Origin: Legionellaceae bacterium
GTDB lineage: Bacteria; Pseudomonadota; Gammaproteobacteria; Legionellales; Legionellaceae
Reading direction: 5' to 3'
NCBI GenBank assembly: GCA_947505025.1
Contig: CANNIJ010000052.1
Coordinates: 1 to 11,657 of the forward strand
Length of the DNA stretch: 11,657 bases
The notes beneath the pieces were generated by a model. The model did no database searches, had not been told where the DNA came from, and saw only the letters and a program-made list of their open reading frames with translations. Below, one piece after another: positions 1-8,500 of the stretch; position 1 is the stretch's first letter; each line of letters begins with the position of its first letter. Position numbers and translations under genes: made by a program.

Positions 1-537
1 AACCTTCAACGTCACCCGCAAGCTCCAACCAGGGCCAGTCAAGTTGCGTTCAATACTCACATCATCCACATATGAAACTTGTCGTACCCGCAATAATTCT
101 TTTAAAAAAAATACAAATGCAGTGTAAGTTCCTTTAGCCGATAATTCTAATTCTATATCATTATATAATGGATGATGCTGCGTACTCACTGTGCGCCAGC
201 CAGTTATGCTTAAGCTTTTGCGTACAGCTAATAGTTCGACTTTGTGCGTAAATGACGGTATATCCTGTAAATCTAAAGTTTTAGTTAATGTCTTTAGATC
301 TAGATCTAAAGACTGCACACTGGATTTAATCCCAATTAATTGAGCCTTAGATTGCTCTAAAGTTTTGCGTTGTGCTGATAAGCTCGAGCAATCAGCGTTC
401 AAACGCCGATAAATCATAATCTGTACGGATAATAGATATCCGACTATCATTATCACGCCGCCAATAAAAACGATAACCAGCAACTGTAGTTGGCGCAACC
501 GCATAATCGGTAGAATATGCGGGGTCGATTTATGCAT
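1..537 (-). CDS. pilO: PilO, type IV pilus inner-membrane platform protein (partial, C-terminus off left edge)
   Basis: The minus strand is open from an ATG at 537 to the window edge, giving 179 residues without a stop. The protein begins with a short cytoplasmic tail (MHKSTPHILPIMRLRQ), then one hydrophobic segment at about residues 18-38, then a helical stretch (about 45-80) and the start of a globular periplasmic part. That is the bitopic layout of PilO. In known systems PilO forms a heterodimer with PilN in the inner membrane, links the PilM ring to PilP/PilQ and helps control pilus extension. The start overlaps the end of pilN by 8 nt, so translation is probably coupled. The assignment rests mainly on topology and on the pilM-pilN-pilO order, because PilO sequences diverge strongly. 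pilP and pilQ would be expected beyond the left edge, but this cannot be seen. Confidence 0.86.
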   Translation of the reverse strand, partial: MHKSTPHILPIMRLRQLQLLVIVFIGGVIMIVGYLLSVQIMIYRRLNADCSSLSAQRKTLEQSKAQLIGIKSSVQSLDLDLKTLTKTLDLQDIPSFTHKVELLAVRKSLSITGWRTVSTQHHPLYNDIELELSAKGTYTAFVFFLKELLRVRQVSYVDDVSIERNLTGPGWSLRVTLKV

Positions 538-1090
538 GTAACTGCACTTCAAGAGTAAATATCACCCTGAATCCTCGCTGTTTAAGTTCAAAAAAAGGCA
601 TAGTAGCACCCAGCAACGGCACGGCTAAAGAATGCATGAAATTCGTCATCGCAGCATTTGATACGGCAGTTCCAGTCAAACGGATATAATTGCCGTGCTG
701 ATGGACTTGATTTAATTCAACGCCGACTGGTAGATTATCTTTGATCCTGGTTAAAAAATTCACGCTAGCGGCGGAGATCTTGGGATCGCCACTACTAGCT
801 ATTTTATTTTTCAAATAAAACAACAAGTGCTGTCGATTATGTTGTTTTTTATGCCACACAGACAAACCAACAACCTGTTGCTGTAAGACTTGGTTTTGAC
901 TAACTAAAAGATCATTCTTTGCATGTTGAGCTTGGGATAAATGATCGACTACAAACTCAGCCGACATTAATACAACTCGCGCTAGCAATATACTTAAAGC
1001 CAGTAAAATCATGCCGTACCACAAGGATCTTGTACGCTGTTTTTGTCTAAACGGCATTAGGTTTATTTCATCGGCCGAATATTGATTCAT
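530..1090 (-). CDS. pilN: PilN, type IV pilus inner-membrane platform protein
   Basis: A 186-aa protein. The N-terminus carries INLMPFR at residues 9-15, the hallmark INLLPWR-type segment by which PilN docks into PilM. One membrane span follows at about residues 23-42, then a coiled-coil region (about 45-90) and a small periplasmic alpha/beta domain, as usual for PilN. The frame is open a further 29 codons upstream, to 1177, but the ATG at 1090 is chosen. It places the PilM-binding motif in its usual position right after the start, and it overlaps the pilM stop in the classic ATGA arrangement (1087-1090). The role is to couple the cytoplasmic PilM ring to the periplasmic PilO/PilP complex. 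Length and topology are normal for the family. Confidence 0.92.
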   Translation of the reverse strand: MNQYSADEINLMPFRQKQRTRSLWYGMILLALSILLARVVLMSAEFVVDHLSQAQHAKNDLLVSQNQVLQQQVVGLSVWHKKQHNRQHLLFYLKNKIASSGDPKISAASVNFLTRIKDNLPVGVELNQVHQHGNYIRLTGTAVSNAAMTNFMHSLAVPLLGATMPFFELKQRGFRVIFTLEVQLHA

Positions 1091-2091
1091 CTTAAAGCTA
1101 ATCCCAGCGCTGTGAGTAATGCCGATGAATGCTGAAAAATCAGTCCGCGGGTCACATCGCTGACAAATTCCAAGCAATCCATGAGATTTATTACACGCGT
1201 TGTCAAACTCAAACGCCCACTTAATTGATCCGCTAGCGAAAACAAATCCGGATGTTGTCCGGCAACTAACAGGGACTCAATCCCCTGCACCGACTCAATT
1301 GTATTGAAAAACTGTAACACACGCCCAATGTGGTTAGTGTGGTCGATAACCTGTGTCTGCTTAAATACTGGCTGTAGGTCCTTGATAACATAAAAAGAAA
1401 CTGAGATTGTTTCGAACTCGATTAATCCTATAGTTTTTGTAGCTGACAACTCAGGACAGCGCATTAAAAGATAACGTAATGCACGTATAACGGCACTAGA
1501 TCTGACATCCAGTATATCTATTTCAAAACCAACATGCCGTAATAAATCCACACGCTGCTGAACATCACGCGTATGAGCGGCAATCACATGTACATCATGC
1601 ATCAAATGATCATTTTGATCCGAGTCCAACAAATTAAAGTCCACATGCATGCTCGTAGATACATTCTTTTGAACCGACATCCGCACAAAAGATTCAACTT
1701 GACGAGAGCTTAAAGATTTACTCACGGTGATAGATTTATGCAAAGTCAGCCCGTCGGGCAGCGCCAACACAACTCGCCCTGCACCAGCCGGCATGTCGGC
1801 TAATAACTCTCGTAGCATCTGAGCCAGGAGCGGAATATTTTGTATGACCCCAAATGTAATTATATTTGCTGGCAAGCTTGTATAGGCGTAGGCTAATACG
1901 CATGGATATTCATGATTTGAGGCTAAGGCTAATACATGTATAAATGTATCGCCGAGATCGATTGCCAATACATGCGCTGGCTGAAACCAGCGATAAAAAT
2001 CATCCAGAATTTTTTTAAAATAAACACCAAGATTAATCTTCAAGATAAACTCTCTGCTGCAAGTGAAGGACTGTGTGTTTTTCCATAACAC
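1087..2091 (-). CDS. pilM: PilM, actin-like cytoplasmic ATPase-fold protein of the type IV pilus platform
   Basis: A protein of up to 334 aa with the PilM/FtsA-like actin fold. A phosphate-1-type motif, AIDLGDT, lies at residues 43-49. A second subdomain follows, with VRSSAVIRALRYL (196-208), a degenerate phosphate-2 segment IGLIEFET (221-228) and the typical PilM ending ALGLALR (328-334). PilM forms a ring at the cytoplasmic base of the pilus machine and binds the N-terminal peptide of PilN, which is encoded immediately downstream with a 4-nt overlap. The phosphate-2 segment has Glu225 where PilM/FtsA proteins normally have Asp. The start is uncertain. The longest frame begins with GTG at 2091 and has no clear ribosome site. 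A TTG at 2043, preceded by AGAGAG, would give 318 aa and remove an odd N-terminus. No ATG is available near the expected position. Confidence 0.92.
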   Translation of the reverse strand: MLWKNTQSFTCSREFILKINLGVYFKKILDDFYRWFQPAHVLAIDLGDTFIHVLALASNHEYPCVLAYAYTSLPANIITFGVIQNIPLLAQMLRELLADMPAGAGRVVLALPDGLTLHKSITVSKSLSSRQVESFVRMSVQKNVSTSMHVDFNLLDSDQNDHLMHDVHVIAAHTRDVQQRVDLLRHVGFEIDILDVRSSAVIRALRYLLMRCPELSATKTIGLIEFETISVSFYVIKDLQPVFKQTQVIDHTNHIGRVLQFFNTIESVQGIESLLVAGQHPDLFSLADQLSGRLSLTTRVINLMDCLEFVSDVTRGLIFQHSSALLTALGLALR

Positions 2092-2201
2092 ACCAGCAAT
2101 CTTACGCTAAATTCCGCTAAAGACAAGTGCTGATTAGCACTATGCTATTTTTCCTATGCCACATAAGATATACTTCCAAGAAATTAAAGCATGCTACGAT
2201 C
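2092..2201. promoter_or_regulatory. divergent pilM / mrcA intergenic region
   Basis: These 110 bp separate the divergent pilM operon and mrcA and must hold both promoters. On the plus strand TATACT at 2169-2174 is a good -10 element about 28 nt before the mrcA ATG, but no convincing -35 lies at the right distance. On the minus strand only weak candidates are seen (TTGGAA followed by TAGGAA). A perfect 6-bp inverted repeat sits at 2126-2141. The exact promoters are uncertain. Confidence 0.4.
2126..2141. repeat. short perfect inverted repeat between pilM and mrcA
   Basis: AGTGCT (2126-2131), a 4-nt GATT spacer and AGCACT (2136-2141) form a perfect palindrome between the two divergent genes. 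It could be an operator half-site pair or a small hairpin in the leader. Arms of 6 bp also arise by chance. Confidence 0.35.
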
Positions 2202-4562
2202 ATGAAAAAAATAACTTATTTTTGGCGTACCGGTCTTTGGGCTATTTTAAGCTTGGGATTTTTATTATTAGTTTGTGCCAGCTTATTGTATCTCTATGCC
2301 TCCAGCCAATTGCCCGACGTCAATACATTAAAAACAATTCAACTCAACGTACCTCTGCGTATCTACACTAATCAAGGGCAATTGATTCAAGAGTACGGGG
2401 TAAAGCGCTGTATTCCCTTGCATTACAATCAAATTCCCCAGGATTTGATTCACGCCTTGCTTGTAACTGAAGACCAAAGATTTTTTGAGCATCCAGGAGT
2501 CGATGTTTTAGGTTTGGCCCGTGCTACCATAAGAATGGTACAAACTGGCACCAAATCTCAAGGTGGTAGTACAATCACCATGCAGGTCGCACGTAATTTC
2601 TTTCTGAATCGCAAAAAAACTTTCTTGCGCAAATTCAACGAAATTATGCTTGCAATCAAAATCAATCATGAACTGAGCAAAGAAAAAATACTGGAGCTGT
2701 ATCTTAACTCAACATACTTAGGTAACAGGGCTTATGGGGTTGGGGCTGCAGCAAAAATTTACTACGGCAAACCATTAAATGAGCTAAATATTGCTCAGTT
2801 AGCTATGTTGGCTGGACTGCCACAAGCACCGTCTGCGCATAACCCAATTAACAATCCTGTTGCCGCAAAAAAACGTCGGAATCACGTGTTAGAACGCTTG
2901 CATGAAGAAAAATATATTACAGATGCAGTCTATTTAGACGCGATACAACAACCCATTACTGAATCTTACCATGGTAATAATGTCCAAGTTACTGCACCAT
3001 ATATTGCCGAAATGATTCGTCAGTCAATGTACGATCACTTTGGAACAAAAGCGTACACTCACGGCTACAATGTGTATACAACATTAAATGGTCCATTACA
3101 AAATATGGCCAATAAAGCTGTAGAACAGCATCTAATCGCCTATGATCGACGCCACGGATACCGCGGGGCTGTGGCTAAATTGTCACCAAATCTTGAAGAC
3201 GAAGAATTGCTCAGTGCACTTAACAAATATCCGGTGATTAATGATCTTGAACCTGCAGTTATCCTCAGTGTATCAAATCAAACAGCACTCGCACTTTCGC
3301 GCTCCGGCAATCATTTAACTATCCCCTGGTCTGGATTGTCATTTGCTCGTCCGGCGCTAAAAAAAGGCTGGGTTGGAGATGCACCTAAAATAGCCGAACA
3401 GGTTGTCAAGCCAGGAGATGTAGTATATCTGCGCATGAATCATGAGCAATGGGAATTAGCACAGATACCTGCGGTAGAAGCGGCTGTTATAGCATTAAAT
3501 CCCAATCAAGGTGCAATTGAGGCTTTAGTTGGTGGCTTTAGTTTTCAGCACAGTAAATTTAACCGCGCCACTCAAGCCGGTCGCCAGCCTGGATCAAGCT
3601 TTAAGCCATTTATTTATGCAGCAGCACTAAACAAAGGCTATACACTGGCAACTTTAGTGAATGATGCGCCAATTGTAGTGGACGACCCTGGTCAAGCCAA
3701 TCTATGGCGCCCCCATAATGATAATCTTACTTTCAATGGTCCTACGCGTTTAAAAGAGGCATTAATTCGCTCACGTAATTTAGTCTCAATTCGCATCCTA
3801 GATGATATCGGCATACCATATGCAATTGATTTTGTAAGTAAGTTTGGATTCACAAAAACCAAGCTTCCTCATGCATTATCTTTAGCTTTAGGTAGTTTGT
3901 CTGTCAGTCCAATGGAACTAACTGCCGCATATGCTGTATTTGCTAATGGCGGATACAAAGTTGAACCTTATTTGATCGACCATATAACCGATAACCAAGG
4001 ACAAGTATTACTACAAGCCAATCCATCTCATGCTTGTAATCCATGCCCAGCTAATGATCAAGAAACTGATCTACATGCACCCAGAGTGATACCCAGTGAT
4101 ATAGTATTTTTAATGAACACAGCCCTGCAAGGCGTGATCCAGCATGGTACCGCGCAAGCGGCCAAGAGCTTGAACCGCAATGATATTGGTGGCAAGACTG
4201 GTACTACAAATGAACAAGTTGATGCTTGGTTTGCTGGGTACAACCCTGATTTAGTAGTCACTACCTGGATCGGATTCGACACCCCTCATCCATTACATGA
4301 GTATGCTGCCACCCTGGCATTACCTTTATGGATTGATATTATGAAATTTGCCTTGGCAGGCAAGCCAGAACACGCATTATTGCCGCCAGAAAATGTGGTA
4401 TCTGTTGGGATTAATCCAACTAATGGTTTGCGTGCAAAACCAAATCAAGTGCATGTCATCACTGAATACTTTAGAGAAAATGAGGTGCCAGTCTTGGATG
4501 ATAGTGCCTCATATTGGGAAAACACACCGGCAGCAAAAGAAAATGAAGAGAATTTATTTTAG
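2202..4562 (+). CDS. mrcA: Penicillin-binding protein 1A (bifunctional peptidoglycan glycosyltransferase/transpeptidase)
   Basis: A class A PBP of 786 aa. A cytoplasmic MKKITYFWRTG start is followed by a single membrane anchor at about residues 12-35. The GT51 glycosyltransferase domain has catalytic Glu90 in TEDQRFFEHPGVD and further motifs at GGSTITMQVARN and ELYLNSTYLG. An OB-like insert (about 315-420) is typical of PBP1a. The transpeptidase domain has all three active-site motifs: S465-x-x-K468 (in QPGSSFKP), S524-R-N526 and K665-T-G667. The protein polymerises lipid II glycan chains and cross-links stem peptides at the periplasmic face. It is also called ponA. The frame is open back to a GTG at 2127, but the ATG at 2202 is preferred because it gives the standard short charged N-terminus before the anchor; the ribosome site there is weak. 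kdoO follows after 8 nt and pilM is divergent upstream. Confidence 0.97.
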   Translation: MKKITYFWRTGLWAILSLGFLLLVCASLLYLYASSQLPDVNTLKTIQLNVPLRIYTNQGQLIQEYGVKRCIPLHYNQIPQDLIHALLVTEDQRFFEHPGVDVLGLARATIRMVQTGTKSQGGSTITMQVARNFFLNRKKTFLRKFNEIMLAIKINHELSKEKILELYLNSTYLGNRAYGVGAAAKIYYGKPLNELNIAQLAMLAGLPQAPSAHNPINNPVAAKKRRNHVLERLHEEKYITDAVYLDAIQQPITESYHGNNVQVTAPYIAEMIRQSMYDHFGTKAYTHGYNVYTTLNGPLQNMANKAVEQHLIAYDRRHGYRGAVAKLSPNLEDEELLSALNKYPVINDLEPAVILSVSNQTALALSRSGNHLTIPWSGLSFARPALKKGWVGDAPKIAEQVVKPGDVVYLRMNHEQWELAQIPAVEAAVIALNPNQGAIEALVGGFSFQHSKFNRATQAGRQPGSSFKPFIYAAALNKGYTLATLVNDAPIVVDDPGQANLWRPHNDNLTFNGPTRLKEALIRSRNLVSIRILDDIGIPYAIDFVSKFGFTKTKLPHALSLALGSLSVSPMELTAAYAVFANGGYKVEPYLIDHITDNQGQVLLQANPSHACNPCPANDQETDLHAPRVIPSDIVFLMNTALQGVIQHGTAQAAKSLNRNDIGGKTGTTNEQVDAWFAGYNPDLVVTTWIGFDTPHPLHEYAATLALPLWIDIMKFALAGKPEHALLPPENVVSVGINPTNGLRAKPNQVHVITEYFRENEVPVLDDSASYWENTPAAKENEENLF

Positions 4563-4570
4563 GAATTTAT

Positions 4571-5425
4571 ATGCAAAAACTGATTTATGATCTTGATCCA
4601 AGTATTGAGAATAATATTGAGGCTATTAATGCTCTAGAATCAGGCAAAGTACTGCATATCCAAAATGATACTTTCCAGCTTAGACCAGCAGAAACAATGC
4701 TGTTAACCCCCCAAATACTCGATAAAAAATCTAAAAACATCAGCTATGAAAAAAACAAAAACAAACTAAGTGGCTTGAGTGTTGAATACGTATCTCAACA
4801 TAATGTAATGCTAGAGATGATGCGTCGATATGCTGATTTTACCGAGCAACGTCTAAAAAGCATCTTTCCAGACTACAATGCACAGGTAAAAACAGGCAGA
4901 ACCAGTTACCGCCCGGCTGAGATTTATGGACGTAAAACCTCAAAACGTAAAGATGATACTCGTTTGCACGTTGATTCATTTGCAGCAACACCGGTGAATG
5001 GACTAAGAATTTTAAGATTTTTTTGTAATATTAATCCACACAATCAGGCACGTATTTGGCATTTAGGTGAGCAATTCACCCAAGTACTGGAGTATTTTGC
5101 ACATACAATTAAACCATATCGCCCAGCATACGCAAAACTACTGCATGCTCTCAAGATCAATCGGTCAATGATAACGAACTATGATCATAAAATGCTGCAG
5201 TTGCATGATGGGATGAAATCCAGCGACGAGTACCAACTGCAAGTAACTAAACACCGGGTAGAATTTGCCCCGTATAGCAGTTGGATTGTGTTTACTGATT
5301 ATGTATCACATGCTGCACTAAGCGGACAATTTGTCTTGGAACAAACCTTTTATATACCTGTATCAGCAATGCGCAATCCAGATTTATCACCGATAAAACA
5401 ACTCAATAGTTGGTGGGCCGTATAG
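4571..5425 (+). CDS. kdoO: Kdo 3-hydroxylase (KdoO family, Fe(II)/2-oxoglutarate dioxygenase)
   Basis: A 284-aa protein matching the Kdo hydroxylase family. This enzyme uses Fe(II), 2-oxoglutarate and O2 to hydroxylate C3 of the Kdo residue in the LPS inner core, making Ko, and is thought to work at the inner membrane. Recognisable features are the block RLHVDSF...GLRILRFFCNINP (about residues 131-156), which contains the HxD iron ligands H133 and D135, and the distal block SHAALSGQFVLEQTF (246-260), which supplies the third ligand H247. No signal peptide or membrane segment is seen, and the length fits the family. The ATG at 4571 has AGGA (4561-4564) six bases upstream, and the gene starts 8 nt after mrcA, so the two are probably one transcript. 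The last four codons (WWAV) and the stop are antisense to the 3' end of the tRNA-Lys gene. Confidence 0.92.
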   Translation: MQKLIYDLDPSIENNIEAINALESGKVLHIQNDTFQLRPAETMLLTPQILDKKSKNISYEKNKNKLSGLSVEYVSQHNVMLEMMRRYADFTEQRLKSIFPDYNAQVKTGRTSYRPAEIYGRKTSKRKDDTRLHVDSFAATPVNGLRILRFFCNINPHNQARIWHLGEQFTQVLEYFAHTIKPYRPAYAKLLHALKINRSMITNYDHKMLQLHDGMKSSDEYQLQVTKHRVEFAPYSSWIVFTDYVSHAALSGQFVLEQTFYIPVSAMRNPDLSPIKQLNSWWAV

Positions 5426-5486
5426 GATTCGAACCTATGACACGCAGGTTAAGAGCCAGCTGCTCTACCAACTGAGCTAACGGCCC
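5411..5486 (-). tRNA. tRNA-Lys (anticodon CTT), CCA encoded
   Basis: A complete 76-nt cloverleaf can be folded by hand. The 7-bp acceptor stem is 5486-5480 with 5421-5415, the discriminator is A (5414) and CCA is encoded (5413-5411). The 4-bp D stem encloses AGTTGGTA. The anticodon loop CTCTTAA gives anticodon CTT (5453-5451), which reads the Lys codon AAG. The variable loop has 5 nt, and the 5-bp T stem encloses TTCGAAT. The anticodon stem (GCTGG/CCTGC) holds one U29-U41 mismatch. The tRNA overlaps the last 15 bp of kdoO on the other strand. Confidence 0.97.
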
Positions 5487-5496
5487 CACAACCAGA

Positions 5497-5524
5497 AGTG
5501 TATCATATGATCTTTTATTTTCAA
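5497..5524 (-). promoter_or_regulatory. sigma70-like promoter of the tRNA-Lys gene
   Basis: On the minus strand, -35 TTGAAA (5524-5519), a 16-bp spacer and -10 TACACT (5502-5497) lie just upstream of the tRNA. The -10 ends 10 nt before the first tRNA base, so transcription would begin a few nucleotides before the mature 5' end, typical of tRNA genes. Five of six and four of six bases match consensus. Confidence 0.6.
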
Positions 5525-5533
5525 GTTTTATCG

Positions 5534-5553
5534 CCCAGACATGCAGGTCTGGG
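5534..5553. repeat. perfect stem-loop after the 1311-aa gene
   Basis: CCCAGAC (5534-5540), a 6-nt ATGCAG loop and GTCTGGG (5547-5553) make a GC-rich 7-bp stem. It lies 5 nt past the stop codon of the minus-strand 1311-aa gene and just before the tRNA promoter. It could end or stabilise that transcript. No T-run follows on either strand, so it is not a canonical intrinsic terminator. Confidence 0.5.
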
Positions 5554-5558
5554 ACTAA

Positions 5559-8500
5559 TTATAAAGACTTGGGTGAATCATTTACTGAAACAGATTCAGA
5601 TATGGTTGCACTACTATTAGCTGGAGAAGAATTAAATATCGACGACCTAGATAATTTAACTGGTGAACTAGATCTTTTCTCTTCATCCTGAGCAGTGAAA
5701 TCTTCGAAAAAACTTATGAACATATCCTCCAGCTCATCAATACTATATTGATTCACCATCGCCTCTGAATCTCTGGAGTTTTTCTGTTTATCAAGACTTT
5801 TAAGATTGAATCCAGATAGCTTGGCCTCACCAACAAGATCCCCAGACTTTCTTTTCCACTCATTAAAATAAATCTTTAAACTTTGAGTAATCACAGCATC
5901 CCTGCCAACAGTTAAATCATCTAGCTCCGACTCAATTTTTACTAAAATTTCTGAGGAAACTCTGGACAGCATGATCTTTGTTTCTAAAAGTGCACTTTGT
6001 GCAGCACTAGGCACGCTTAATACGCATAATTTAATTTTCGACAATTTATTTTGAATTTTTTGTATCCTTGCTAGATCAGTGCGCTTATGACCTAAATGCT
6101 CAATAATTAACGCCAATACAAATGAATGAGCCATTCTAGCCGGTGCTTTATATTCCACTGCGTTAACTAAACTCATTTTTGATGTACAGGCATTTTTCTT
6201 ATCTAACCATTTTTGCTCAGAAACACTCAAACTGGAACTCCAATTTAAAGTATTCGCAACTAGAGAAAGTTTTCTTGTATATTGATTGGATGCAATGCCT
6301 AATTGATTTTGACGCATCAAATCATTAACGCAATGAATATGTTTAAAGGCCATCTGCAAAGCTTTTAGTGATTTTTTTCTTGCCACTAAATACTCTAATG
6401 GTTCTTGATTAATTGCCACAAAAATGAGGTCCTTTTCTTTGCGTATGTGTTGATCGAGCTTTTTGATTTCTGCTTTTTTTTGAAAATGATCGTTTAGATG
6501 GTTGACCATCTGGATGACAAAAAACAAACCGATTTTACGTGTCTCGGTTGGATCTGCAGTATCACATTGAGCGGTAAATTTTTCATACTCAGCCAAAAGA
6601 TATTCACGATGCAGCTGCTCATCTAATCCTGCATGGCTAATATTTTCAACTAATTGTAATAATCTTTCACGAAGACTTTCAAAGTACTGATTATTGGCAG
6701 ACGGATTTTGGGGTGCCGGATCAAAATGATCTTGTATATATTGTAGTTTTGCATCAACATCCAACATCTCTTGTTGCAACTGACTAGAACCTCGATGAAT
6801 TAATAAAATTTGATTGTAAGCCAGATCCATTAACTCAACATCATCTCTAATTTCTAACTCAAGTGTCTCTTTTGCTCTTCTAACCGCCTTAGAAATATCT
6901 TTAATTTCAATCCATGATACTTCTCTGGGTAATCGCTCAAACTTTTCTTTAATCGAAGTAGTTATTTGTTGTGCTTTTTCAGCACGTTTCTGCTGGTAAC
7001 TCAAATGTAGTTGTTTTGCTTTAGCTAAAAGTGGTTGCAACTTTTCAGGATTATCTTGATGCAAATAAAATAACCAACTAAAATCTGCTTGCTGCCGCGC
7101 CCTGAGAAAATACGCACTTGCCCGGTGCTCTTCATCTGTTAAATGTTCTGGGTTTTTGTAAGATACACACGTATAAATTGCAAAAATTTTAGAATTATTC
7201 TGCATGGCCTCGTCTTTAATCAAGCTAAGCGCAGCTAATTTTTGCGCAGTAGACATGCTCCACCAAGAAGTGCTGTGTGTGATTGAACTAGCATCTTCAG
7301 CATTTTTTTGAATACTGCTATGCAGTTGTTCAATTATGCTTTTTACAATAGCATTTCTGTCTACCATTGATTTACCGGTTAAATCAACTCCTGACGTCCA
7401 ACAATCTTGAGTATTAAACCAACAATCTTGACTTTGTAACGCTGAAATTATCAAGGCATAATAATGCACGGCATCTTGTTTGGAGTCCTGTATCAATTTA
7501 AAAACATCTTGGACGTTCTGTCCAGATTCAGCCGGAGCTCGTATATCTTTAACTACTCCTGCAAATTCTACAACCGCATCTTCATTGGAAATGCTTAAAC
7601 CTACATGTTTACGATCGTAAGATGCCAAGATAACGCTCATATCTTGCATTTTCTGTAAAGCGCGAATATTGTCATTAATTTGAGACTTCAAATGTTTAAT
7701 CATTCGCATTGTGACCTGGCTCTCGCGAGTCAGCAAATCATTAGCAAATTCAGCACTAGATGTTTCTTGTATCATCTCTAAAATCACTTGATAGTTCATG
7801 ATCGCTAACTGATGAGCCTGAGCAATCACATCATTACATTCTTGAGCATGTATTTTAGCAGTCATGACTTTATGATATCGTTCTGTTTCTAACAGAGGGT
7901 TACCGCGTGAAGCATTAATAGTTAAATTAGCTGTCTCAATTATACTTTGAACAGTTTTTAACTCTTCCAGAGTGACCCGCCGGAATCTCAACATAAAAAC
8001 AATCCACTCTTTGACTGCCAAAGCTCCATATCTAGCCTGATCAATAGCATAGATATGATGCCTTTTAGGTTGACTGCTAATATCTGTATGAATGAAAATT
8101 TGTTTAATGGCTGCTATAATTTCTAGCTGAGTCTGTAAAGCATTAATCTTTTTTGCTTCCAAATCAAACACATAAGCTGTGACTTCGATCGCGGGTGGTT
8201 TACTATCAAGATCAATAAGTTCAACTTCATCTTTCTGATGTTCTAAGGACGCTGCCTGATACATCTTTTGTAAGCGTAACTGCCACTGATGTTCTCTTTT
8301 AGTTGTCCATGGGCATTCAAACTTTTCCTCTGGGTATCTTAAATCTTCATAACGCATGCCTGGCATTGAACTATTGACATGCAATTTATAATAAACTTGA
8401 TGCATAAAAAAATCAGGCACCAACCTTTTTAACGCTAAAACATGTATATCTTCAAGGGTTTGACTGGTAGTAATAGTTGCGAAATTCACCCCCAAGTTTG

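Noticed and set aside
1091..1177. 29-codon upstream extension of PilN
   Set aside because: It lies wholly inside pilM in another frame and would bury the PilM-binding motif that normally sits at the very N-terminus.
2127..2201. N-terminal extension of PBP1a from a GTG at 2127
   Set aside because: It places a second hydrophobic stretch before the normal short basic N-terminus and overlaps the intergenic palindrome; the ATG at 2202 gives the standard family start.
4058..4282. Minus-strand open frame within mrcA
   Set aside because: It is a shadow of the transpeptidase domain, antisense to the KTG region.
5534..5553. Intrinsic terminator
   Set aside because: The stem is good, but no T-run follows in either direction, so it is listed only as a stem-loop.
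5676..5720. FFAT-like motif (acidic tract then SFFEDFT) near the C-terminus of the 1311-aa protein
   Set aside because: The two Phe and the acidic lead-in fit, but Asp at the core Ala position and Thr at the final Glu position make the match poor; kept only as a note.
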